A stretch of DNA of 6,256 bases from contig DAHXPE010000469.1 in assembly GCA_027364495.1 (NCBI GenBank), positions 1 to 6,256 on the forward strand, in the 5' to 3' direction. This document shows positions 1 through 5,657 of this stretch, piece after piece (the first letter of the stretch is position 1; every line of letters begins with the position of its first letter). The translations under genes and the position numbers were made by a program. The stretch is from Candidatus Heimdallarchaeota archaeon. GTDB taxonomy: Archaea; Asgardarchaeota; Heimdallarchaeia; Hodarchaeales; LC-3. The notes below the pieces were generated by a model. That model was not told the DNA's origin, searched no databases, and worked only from the letters and a program-made list of their open reading frames with translations.

Positions 1-998
1 GTTAAAGACTCGATAAATTCAATTCGATCCAAAGCAGAGCGTTGAATCATATTTTCGGTAACATGTTGGTCCCAGACAATAGTCTGGATCATTAAAAGGA
101 TTAGGAAATTAGGAGTTTCATTACATAAACGAATTAAAACGTCAAAAAAAGTAATAATGATATTGGGGTCGTGAAAACGATCGTAAATAGATTCTAATTG
201 ATCAAAGCAGAGTAAAATAGGTTGATCAGATAAGGTCATAATGGAATGAAGTACCCGTTGAGCAATGGACTCATCAATAATGGACTCTTTAACACCAAGC
301 TTTTCAAGGATGTCATCATCGATATCATCACCCTGAAGCCAGCGCATAGCATCATCGCGAAGTTCAGGATCAAGGGTATGGAATAAAACTTTTAAAAAAG
401 TGATATCAACGTCAAGGTGGTCTTTTTCAATGCGCTTACTGGCTAAAGAGATAATGGGTTGGAAAACGGAAGAAGAATTAGGTTGATCAATTAATTCAAG
501 AATAGCTGTAGGATTGTTTTGTAATTTGTCTAAAAGATCTTGAAGTTTTTGAGAGAGTTGAGCAGAACGACGTCGCTCAAGAAGAACATTGATCAAAGCA
601 GTAGAAATAATATAGCCAATAAGTTTTTCCATAGAATTATACTTATCACCGGTCTTAACACGTAAAGAAGTGAAAATCTCACGATAAATGTGAGAGAAAA
701 TGGAAGTGGAAGAAGAAATGGGTTTAACAGCAACAAAAAGGAACTGTTTATCATCGGAAAGTCGACGTAACCGAGAAATAAAGTGGGTTTTACCAATACC
801 GGGTTGACCCTGAACAAGCATGATTTTAGTAAGATGATTAGTTTTAACATCAGTCAGTGTGTCAAGGACCTGTTGACTAACACGGCCATTAATACTCTCG
901 ACATCAGGAGACTCATCCCAGGCACAACGAGCAATGATACCACCGAAAGGATTGGGACTGGAAAGAAGATTTTTATCAATAGGAGAAAGAGACAACAA
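1..998 (-). CDS. P-loop NTPase (AAA+/STAND-like), C-terminal part cut off by the window edge
   Basis: This reading frame stays open from just after the stop of the winged-helix gene to the left edge, about 331 codons. Counting from the TTG at 993-995, the N-terminus has an NPFGG segment (residues 15-19) and then a Walker A motif GQPGIGKT (63-70). A Walker B-like strand ILLCFDQLE has its acidic D265 followed by Q266 and E268. A strand FLILLMIQ, suitable for sensor 1, follows, and then an arginine-bearing segment RSALDRI that could hold an arginine finger. The layout suggests an ATP-driven switch or motor of the AAA+/STAND group; the exact family is not recognised. No ATG precedes Walker A closely enough to serve as start. 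TTG at 998 or 995 is chosen because GGAGGT lies just upstream, with the second TTG better spaced. The gene is probably translationally coupled to the gene before it. All 18 arginine codons read are CGN. Function, substrate and C-terminal domains are unknown. Confidence 0.85.
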   Translation of the reverse strand, partial: MLSLSPIDKNLLSSPNPFGGIIARCAWDESPDVESINGRVSQQVLDTLTDVKTNHLTKIMLVQGQPGIGKTHFISRLRRLSDDKQFLFVAVKPISSSTSIFSHIYREIFTSLRVKTGDKYNSMEKLIGYIISTALINVLLERRRSAQLSQKLQDLLDKLQNNPTAILELIDQPNSSSVFQPIISLASKRIEKDHLDVDITFLKVLFHTLDPELRDDAMRWLQGDDIDDDILEKLGVKESIIDESIAQRVLHSIMTLSDQPILLCFDQLESIYDRFHDPNIIITFFDVLIRLCNETPNFLILLMIQTIVWDQHVTENMIQRSALDRIEFIESL

Positions 999-1001
999 AA
1001 G

Positions 1002-1007
1002 ACCTCC
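1002..1007 (-). promoter_or_regulatory. Ribosome binding site GGAGGT for the ATPase gene
   Basis: GGAGGT on the minus strand directly follows the stop codon of the winged-helix gene (1010-1012). It lies 3 bases before TTG 998 and 6 bases before TTG 995. It is a full Shine-Dalgarno match and decides the non-ATG start of the ATPase. The second TTG has the more usual spacing. Confidence 0.6.
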
Positions 1008-1009
1008 AG

Positions 1010-1339
1010 CTAACGTCTCCAGACAACATAGTTAAGTAAACCATGAGAAGGATGTTGAATGGATTTATCTTTATCGTTAACTAATTTAGGATCACTGGCA
1101 ATTTGGAGTTCGATAACACGTTCTTTCTCAAGTCGAAAAAGCTCATCTTCAAATTGAGAACGAGGAACACCGATTATGCTAAGAGCATCCCAAAGTTTAG
1201 GAATAGGGACCATGCCGCCACGGCCTTCATTAGAATTGATGGTTTCATAAGCATTTTTAAGTTCAGATGTAAATTGATCAGAAGAAAAAGATTTGGATGG
1301 TAATTTAGTGATTGGTATCTTTAAGATATTAAAAAACAA
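1010..1339 (-). CDS. Small protein with winged-helix-like C-terminal half
   Basis: A 109-codon frame ends 11-14 bases before the ATPase start, so the two genes are very likely co-transcribed and functionally linked. Residues 1-42 look like a linker plus helix. Residues 43-109 alternate helices and strands in a winged-helix-like way: VPIPKLWDAL, a second helix around SQFEDELFRLEKERV, a strand IELQI, and a closing beta segment LLNYVVWRR. Such a domain could bind DNA or serve as a protein adaptor for the neighbouring ATPase; this is inferred from pattern only. The start is uncertain. The TTG at 1337-1339 lies inside the repeat cluster and has no well-spaced Shine-Dalgarno site (AAAGG is about 15 bases away). 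The first ATG is residue 43, which would leave only the winged-helix part. Arginine codons are mostly CGN, as in the ATPase. Confidence 0.75.
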   Translation of the reverse strand: MFFNILKIPITKLPSKSFSSDQFTSELKNAYETINSNEGRGGMVPIPKLWDALSIIGVPRSQFEDELFRLEKERVIELQIASDPKLVNDKDKSIQHPSHGLLNYVVWRR

Positions 1340-1402
1340 TTAAGATATTAAAAACCTTTAAGATCTTAATATCTTTAAGATATTAAAAACCTTTAAGATC
1401 TT
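1316..1402. repeat. Short tandem repeat cluster with nested palindromes at a gene junction
   Basis: An identical 28-bp unit occurs at 1340-1367 and 1375-1402, a period of 35 bp. A partial third copy shares 20 bp between 1316-1335 and 1370-1389. The units contain the 12-bp palindrome TTAAGATCTTAA (1358-1369) and the near-palindrome formed by AATATCTT and AAGATATT around one T (1368-1384). The cluster encodes the last residues and stop of the upstream basic protein, fills the spacer, and encodes the first residues of the winged-helix protein. It could be a stem-loop affecting translation between the two genes, a protein-binding site, or replication slippage. The seven-base spacing rules out a CRISPR array. 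Confidence 0.85.
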
Positions 1403-1682
1403 CTTTGAGGGCAGAAATGTCTTGTTGAGCATCGGTTATTTTATAAGTTGATTTTGAAACAGAGCTTTTTTTAGTTGCTTTAGGCTTTTTAGGGTTAAGC
1501 TGATTCCAGAAGGAAGAAGAAAATTTAGCTTTCCCAGCTTTAACTTCGATAACTTTCTTGGAAATGCAAGAATCAAACAGTTCCTTCCCAATTTTAATTA
1601 TTAAAGCATCAGATTTAACAGCAGTATTCCTAGTAACTTTTGATCGAATAGTAGCCATTTCACTTTCAGTTAAAACGCTCAA
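1383..1682 (-). CDS. Small lysine-rich protein of unknown function, first gene of the left operon
   Basis: The frame has 99 codons from a TTG at 1680-1682. A shorter version of 91 codons starts at the ATG at 1656-1658. Neither has a strong Shine-Dalgarno site; a weak GGA lies upstream of the TTG. The N-terminal half is mixed helical (ALIIKIGKELFDSCISKKVI). Residues around 59-80 form a very basic, serine-rich stretch including NPKKPKATKKSSVSKS, suited to nucleic-acid contact or simply a flexible linker, and a short acidic-basic helix ends the protein. The last residues and the stop codon lie in the repeat cluster, so its C-terminus may have been altered by the repeats. It precedes the winged-helix gene by 43 bases on the same strand. 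I do not recognise the family. It is judged real from its length, position and orientation. Confidence 0.6.
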   Translation of the reverse strand: MSVLTESEMATIRSKVTRNTAVKSDALIIKIGKELFDSCISKKVIEVKAGKAKFSSSFWNQLNPKKPKATKKSSVSKSTYKITDAQQDISALKEDLKGF

Positions 1683-1735
1683 AATGTTTTCCGCAAATAA
1701 AAATTTCTTGTAATATGAGTTAAATTATTAAATTG

Positions 1736-1749
1736 AAGATTTAAATCTT
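1736..1749. repeat. Perfect 14-bp palindrome AAGATTTAAATCTT
   Basis: A perfect palindrome about 55 bases before the TTG (or 80 before the ATG) of the basic-protein gene. It touches the neighbouring stem-loop. It could be an operator half of the left operon, but in DNA this AT-rich such palindromes also arise by chance. Confidence 0.5.
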
Positions 1750-1773
1750 TCAGTTTCTAGAAATAAACTGAAA
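1748..1773. repeat. Inverted repeat: 9-bp stem, 8-base loop, upstream of the left operon
   Basis: TTTCAGTTT (1748-1756) pairs perfectly with AAACTGAAA (1765-1773) around CTAGAAAT. The stem is A/T-rich and no T run follows on either strand, so it does not look like a standard intrinsic terminator. Its place 65 or more bases before the operon start fits an operator or promoter-proximal hairpin. Confidence 0.5.
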
Positions 1774-1837
1774 TATGATCAAATAACTTAGTAGAAAATG
1801 AAATTAAAGTAATTTAAAATCTTTTTTGCGTATTTAA

Positions 1838-1975
1838 CATAAGGATAGCTATATTAAAAAGAAAAAGAGTTTTTTTTATCATTTATACCCAACTGATGAA
1901 TTTTATTTTGATGAAGGACCAGAAGAGTTATTGATGGAATTGATTAGAATTTTGAATAGAAAATTAATCAATTAA
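1838..1975 (+). pseudogene. Probable decayed 3' end of a plus-strand gene
   Basis: After a stop at 1835-1837 a plus-strand frame of about 45 codons runs to TAA at 1973-1975. Its second half has balanced, protein-like composition, with YPTDEFYFDEGPEELL followed by a helix MELIRILNRKLIN. No suitable ATG or ribosome binding site begins it. It ends inside the last codons of the SWIM gene on the opposite strand (convergent overlap of 12 bases). It could be the leftover tail of a lost gene, a short unrecognised protein, or a chance open frame. No relation to the other decayed plus-strand gene at the right edge could be seen by eye. Confidence 0.35.
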
Positions 1976-2836
1976 CTCCATTAAATCATCAAATATCTTT
2001 TTTATTTCTTTATTTCTTTTTTTATCAGCTATTTTGCTTTTAATAAATATTCTTTCTATGATATTAGCTTGTTGTTGGATATTGTCATTCTGAAATGAAT
2101 CCGCTAGAGTTATTTGTTTAGATCCCCAATAGTAATTCAAATCCTCAATGGTTAGCTCTTCCGACATTAATTTCTCTTTATTTGCTGGATTAGGTTCAAT
2201 TACAGATGTTTTCTCATGAATATTTCTATAATTTCTCAGCAATTCTAATAATATATCCTTTCGTATGCCTCTTAATTCAAATAATAAAAAAGGATCAGAA
2301 TCAAATCTTTCGCCAAGGATATAATAAACCGCAGCAATATGTTTACAGGGGTTTGCTGAATCAGGACAACTACAATGAGTCTTCAATTCAGTAGCTGAAT
2401 GAGGTAAAAGCTTGAAACCTAATTCCTTAATTTTATCATCAATGTTATCAGGCATTTCACCTGTTAAAAGTGATGCTGAGATCAATGCTTCTTCACTAAG
2501 TTTAGAAGCGATTTTCTGCCAATCACTCTCTTTATATTGAATGAATGAAATAGTAACCTTATAGGGTTTTGGTCTTGATCCTTGAACATTAGATGTTGCG
2601 ACTCCATCTTTAAAGGTTATATCAAGGACCTGTCCCTGTCGAGCGTAGGTTTTTCCTCTTTGTAACCTATTTTTCCAACCAAATGACTCTAAAACTTGTA
2701 TGAATTGCTTTCCCCACCAGGTTTGAGTAAATTTTCCTCTTGCAGATTTAGCTTTAATTCCACCATTCGTTTCAATTGGTCTAGATGGTTCAAACCTACT
2801 TGAATAGTAACTTGAATATTTACGTTTAGGATTCAT
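1964..2836 (-). CDS. SWIM zinc-finger protein, partner of the SNF2 helicase
   Basis: This 290-residue protein has the layout of the SWIM proteins encoded next to prokaryotic SNF2 ATPases. The N-terminal part has the typical FTQTWWGKQFIQVLESFG (residues 36-53), then RGKTYARQGQVLDI (60-73) and a beta-rich domain. The SWIM motif follows as C155-S-C157 and C164-K-H166 (CSCPDSANPCKH), continuing into HIAAVYYILGERFDSDPFLL. The two cysteines, third cysteine and histidine should bind one zinc ion; SWIM domains bind DNA or proteins. The C-terminal 90 residues are less conserved and end in a basic helical region (KSKIADKKRNKEIKK). The ATG start is supported by AGGAG six bases upstream. The start overlaps the end of the SNF2 gene by 11 bases, indicating coupled translation and joint action. 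The motif is complete and the gene looks intact. Confidence 0.95.
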   Translation of the reverse strand: MNPKRKYSSYYSSRFEPSRPIETNGGIKAKSARGKFTQTWWGKQFIQVLESFGWKNRLQRGKTYARQGQVLDITFKDGVATSNVQGSRPKPYKVTISFIQYKESDWQKIASKLSEEALISASLLTGEMPDNIDDKIKELGFKLLPHSATELKTHCSCPDSANPCKHIAAVYYILGERFDSDPFLLFELRGIRKDILLELLRNYRNIHEKTSVIEPNPANKEKLMSEELTIEDLNYYWGSKQITLADSFQNDNIQQQANIIERIFIKSKIADKKRNKEIKKIFDDLMELID

Positions 2837-5657
2837 ATAAATCTCCTACATCATATTGGTCTTGTGATAAAGTAATTAAATCTTTAAATTCGTCAGTACT
2901 CAAAGAAGTGAGCCAATCCTCTCCAGTATCAATTATATTTTCTGCTAAAGCCACTTTTGACTCAATTAGTTCATCGATTCGTTCTTCTAAAGTACCTTTA
3001 GTTATAAATTTGTGAACTTGAACGTTTTTCAATTGTCCAATTCTATATGTTCGATCTGTTGCTTGATTTTCGACAGCTGGATTCCACCAGCGATCATAAT
3101 GAAATACATGACTGGCTTTGGTTAGGTTAAGCCCTGTTCCTCCAGCTTTTAATGATATTATCAACACTGGACATGAAGTTCCATTTTCAGTAAAATTTTT
3201 AATTAATTCATCTCGTTTTTTGAGTGACAGGCCACCATGTAAAAATGGAACTTCCAGAAACAGTTTAACTTGTAAAAATTTCTTTAAAATAGTTCCCATC
3301 TCTACAAATTGTGTGAATACTAGCATACTTTCTCCAGATTCAATTATTTCTTGAGCTAAATCCCAAAGTCTTTGTAATTTTCCAGATCTATCTTCTATTT
3401 TACTATTATCGGACAATAAATTAACAGGATGATTACAAACTTGTTTAAGTTTTAATAATGTGGCTAACATATTCCCTCTTCGTTTAATGCCATTGGATTG
3501 ATTAATAACTAATAATTGGCTATTTAATATGGATTGATAGAGCGTTGCCTGTTCTTTGGTCAAAAAGCAATATTCTTTTGTTTCGATTTTATCAGGTAAA
3601 TCGGAAATTATTGACTTATCAGTTTTTACCCTCCTCAATATAAACGGTTTGATCAAATTTTTCAAACTGTCCAGCGAAGGTTGCTGATGATAGCGTTCAA
3701 TTGGAATAATGAATTTTTTCTTGAAATAGTTTAAATCACCTAAGTATTGAGGCTCGATGAAATCTAACAGGGACCACAACTCTACTAAACGATTTTCTAT
3801 AGGTGTTCCGGTAAGAATTATCTTATTGGTTGCTTGTAACATCCTCAAAGTCTGAGCTTGTTTGCTTAAAGGATTTTTAATGTTTTGAGCTTCATCAACA
3901 ATAACAAGATTCCAACGAATTTTTTTCAGAATATCAATATCTCTTCTTGAAATAGAGAAACTTGTTAAGACGATTTCAGAACTAGATAATTCAACAGAAG
4001 ATCTGTTCAAACCGTGATACATAACCCAGGTCAAGGAAGGAGAAAATCTGTCTAATTCTTTTCCCCAATTGTTTAACACACTTGTAGGTGCAATAATTAA
4101 AATGTTTAATCGACTAGCTGATTTCTTGTGGTTAGATTTGGGTTCTTTAGTATTTGCAATAGAATTTTTATCAGGTTTTGCAGTAGAATTGGAAAATGTT
4201 TCAGTAGTTCTATTTTCCTTAAGAATGAGAATAGTTGCAATTACTTGAATAGTTTTGCCCAAGCCCATATCATCAGCTAGGCAAGGATTCAATCCAATTT
4301 TAAGCATAAAACTTAACCAAGAAACTCCGTTTAATTGATAAGGCCGAAGCGTACCGTTGAACGATTGAGGAATTTCAGAGATAGAGAACTTCTGTTTATC
4401 GAAGAATGAATTATTCATCCAATCAGGTAAGATAAGTTCTTTTACCAATAAGGAATCCTTAACAGTATCTGATATAGAATTTAATTTAAAAAGGTCTTTT
4501 AAGGTTAAACCAGATTTTTGAATTTTTGACCAATAATCAATTGTTTTTTGTAAAACAGTTGAATCAAGCTCAATCCATTTACCTTTATGATAGATAAGTG
4601 GTTCCTTTAAGTCAGCTAATAGAGAAATTTCTTCTTGAGTTAAAACGTCATCACCAATGGCAATGTTCCATTGAAAATTCAATAAATTAGTGCTACTTAA
4701 GAATTGTTGACTGGTAGTAGTTACAGAAATCTTAACGCTAGGTCGATATATAGAGTGTTCTGACTTACTTTCAAAAGGGACAATAATCCCAAAGCCAAGT
4801 GATTTAAGAAGTAGTGCTTTAGTATTAAGAAAATCAAAGGCTTGATTTGTGGTAAGCGTAGAGTATTCCGGGACTTTTTCTTTTAAAGAAGATCGAATAA
4901 GAGGATAAGCTTTTGCTGCTTTGCCAAGATTAAAAAGCAAAAATTCCTGGGGATTTTCAAATTTCTTGTTTAAAAAGTTTAAGGTGGAACCTTTGGTTCT
5001 CCAAATATCTCCTGCTGGGATAAGTAAAGATTGATCGTCAACTGATTGAAGTAAATAACTTAATTTCCAAGAAGAAAGGTCTTCAGAAGGCGGTTCTAAT
5101 TTAAAACACATTTTAGCAGTCTGAAGTTCGTAACTATCAAAGTTGTTGTTTGAAAATGAGATGAAATCATCAATTATACTAGAAAATTCTTTTAATTCAT
5201 CTAAAATTGTGGTATCGGAAATAAAAGAGCCTAACCAGGAATTAATAAATTTGTTTCTTAAAGTAGATGTTTTTTTATTCTTTTGTCCTAATTTGGCAAT
5301 AAATTTAGATTTCTTTTGTAAATTTTCTTTTATTCTAATTCGCAAAAGATGTTCAAGAAAATTTTTGAGTAAATTGACCTCTTTGGAATCACCTGTCGAA
5401 ACATGAAATTCAGAATTGAAAGCAATCCACAGAGTAGGTATATTGTGGACGAGAAAATTCCATTCATTTAGTGATTGATTATCAACCATAGCAGTTGGTA
5501 AAACTATAATTGAGCTTTTAGAATGCTCAATAGAAGGAAGAAAACTCTTATTATCATACAATTTCTCAAAAAAAGCCTCAACTGAAAATAAAAATTCTAT
5601 TGCAAATACTAAAGAAAATATCAACCACAATCCTGCTTTCAATATGAGTGTTACCAA
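2826..5657 (-). CDS. SNF2-family DNA helicase/translocase (DUF3670-type), apparently N-terminally shortened
   Basis: The frame has 943 codons from a TTG. The N-terminal third matches the SNF2-associated region of bacterial SNF2 proteins (WKLSYLLQSVDDQSLLIPAGDIW, roughly residues 190-215). The ATPase core follows: DDMGLGKT (462-469, Walker A K468), APTSVLNNW (523-531, motif Ia), DEAQ (588-591, motif II), TGTP (616-619, motif III), KAGGTGLNL (837-845, motif V) and ATDRTYRIGQ (866-875, motif VI, R869 and R872). The protein should use ATP to move along or remodel double-stranded DNA or DNA-protein complexes, with the SWIM protein as partner. Relatives are usually about 1000-1100 residues, and homology seems to begin within the first 30-40 residues here, so the N-terminus is probably missing. 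The frame is open upstream to a stop at 5718-5720, but TTG 5655-5657 is the only usual start, without a clear ribosome binding site. An unusual polar linker (483-516) follows motif I. The gene may be active or a 5'-truncated remnant. Confidence 0.9.
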   Translation of the reverse strand: MVTLILKAGLWLIFSLVFAIEFLFSVEAFFEKLYDNKSFLPSIEHSKSSIIVLPTAMVDNQSLNEWNFLVHNIPTLWIAFNSEFHVSTGDSKEVNLLKNFLEHLLRIRIKENLQKKSKFIAKLGQKNKKTSTLRNKFINSWLGSFISDTTILDELKEFSSIIDDFISFSNNNFDSYELQTAKMCFKLEPPSEDLSSWKLSYLLQSVDDQSLLIPAGDIWRTKGSTLNFLNKKFENPQEFLLFNLGKAAKAYPLIRSSLKEKVPEYSTLTTNQAFDFLNTKALLLKSLGFGIIVPFESKSEHSIYRPSVKISVTTTSQQFLSSTNLLNFQWNIAIGDDVLTQEEISLLADLKEPLIYHKGKWIELDSTVLQKTIDYWSKIQKSGLTLKDLFKLNSISDTVKDSLLVKELILPDWMNNSFFDKQKFSISEIPQSFNGTLRPYQLNGVSWLSFMLKIGLNPCLADDMGLGKTIQVIATILILKENRTTETFSNSTAKPDKNSIANTKEPKSNHKKSASRLNILIIAPTSVLNNWGKELDRFSPSLTWVMYHGLNRSSVELSSSEIVLTSFSISRRDIDILKKIRWNLVIVDEAQNIKNPLSKQAQTLRMLQATNKIILTGTPIENRLVELWSLLDFIEPQYLGDLNYFKKKFIIPIERYHQQPSLDSLKNLIKPFILRRVKTDKSIISDLPDKIETKEYCFLTKEQATLYQSILNSQLLVINQSNGIKRRGNMLATLLKLKQVCNHPVNLLSDNSKIEDRSGKLQRLWDLAQEIIESGESMLVFTQFVEMGTILKKFLQVKLFLEVPFLHGGLSLKKRDELIKNFTENGTSCPVLIISLKAGGTGLNLTKASHVFHYDRWWNPAVENQATDRTYRIGQLKNVQVHKFITKGTLEERIDELIESKVALAENIIDTGEDWLTSLSTDEFKDLITLSQDQYDVGDLYES
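2843..2847 (-). promoter_or_regulatory. Ribosome binding site AGGAG for the SWIM gene
   Basis: AGGAG on the minus strand lies inside the last codons of the SNF2 gene, six bases before the SWIM ATG. It fixes the SWIM start and shows that this genome uses standard Shine-Dalgarno initiation. Confidence 0.75.
4143..4171 (-). repeat. 29-bp inverted repeat, copy within the SNF2 linker
   Basis: The reverse complement of these 29 bases is identical to 5588-5616. In the SNF2 protein this copy encodes KNSIANTKE (residues 497-505) in a polar, low-complexity insertion between helicase motifs I and Ia. Weaker similarity continues on both sides with small gaps (shared ACTGCAAAA/ACTGAAAA before, AACCACAA after), so the original repeat was probably about 60 bp or longer. 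Confidence 0.9.
5588..5616 (+). repeat. 29-bp inverted repeat, copy at the 5' end of the SNF2 gene
   Basis: Exact inverted match of 4143-4171, about 1.4 kb away. Read on the plus strand it again gives KNSIANTKE, in frame with the plus-strand ORF that follows at 5644. Read on the minus strand it gives SLVFAIEFLF, part of the doubtful hydrophobic N-terminus of the SNF2 frame. A match of this length is very unlikely by chance even in AT-rich DNA. Confidence 0.9.

Larger units (their letters stand above)
1683..1963. other. AT-rich intergenic region between the SNF2/SWIM pair and the left operon
   Basis: This stretch of about 280 bases has no intact gene. It lies downstream of the SWIM gene and upstream of the left minus-strand operon, so it should hold the terminator of the former and the promoter of the latter. 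Two palindromes (1736-1773) and a decayed plus-strand coding tail (1838-1975) are listed separately. No GC-rich stem followed by a T run is visible in either direction. Many TATA-like hexamers occur, but AT-richness makes any promoter call unreliable. Confidence 0.7.

Noticed and set aside
593..850. Hydrophobic minus-strand open frame of 85 codons
   Set aside because: It lies fully within the ATPase gene in another frame. Its leucine-rich appearance comes from the pyrimidine-rich strand, and the ATPase frame holds the Walker A motif at the same place.
783..1013. Plus-strand open frame of 76 codons
   Set aside because: It is antisense to the Walker A region and N-terminus of the ATPase, with no ribosome site or protein-like features of its own.
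1316..1402. 28-bp repeats resembling a CRISPR array
   Set aside because: The spacing between the two full copies is only 7 bases, there is no third full copy, and the sequence overlaps coding ends; no cas genes are present.
1861..1885. A-rich and T-rich runs as an intrinsic terminator after the SWIM gene
   Set aside because: Only an A/T stem can be drawn, without G/C pairs, so it is not distinguishable from background in this AT-rich spacer.
5143..5406. Plus-strand open frame of 87 codons
   Set aside because: It is antisense to the continuous SNF2 frame and has no supporting signal.
5580..5657. Signal peptide or membrane segment at the SNF2 N-terminus (ILKAGLWLIFSLVFAIEFLF)
   Set aside because: A secreted or membrane-bound SNF2 ATPase makes no sense, and this stretch is partly the reverse reading of the 29-bp repeat next to a doubtful TTG start.
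1..5657. Assignment to BREX, DISARM or another named defence system
   Set aside because: No methyltransferase, PglZ-like phosphatase, nuclease or other hallmark gene is present, and SNF2 plus ATPase alone is not diagnostic.
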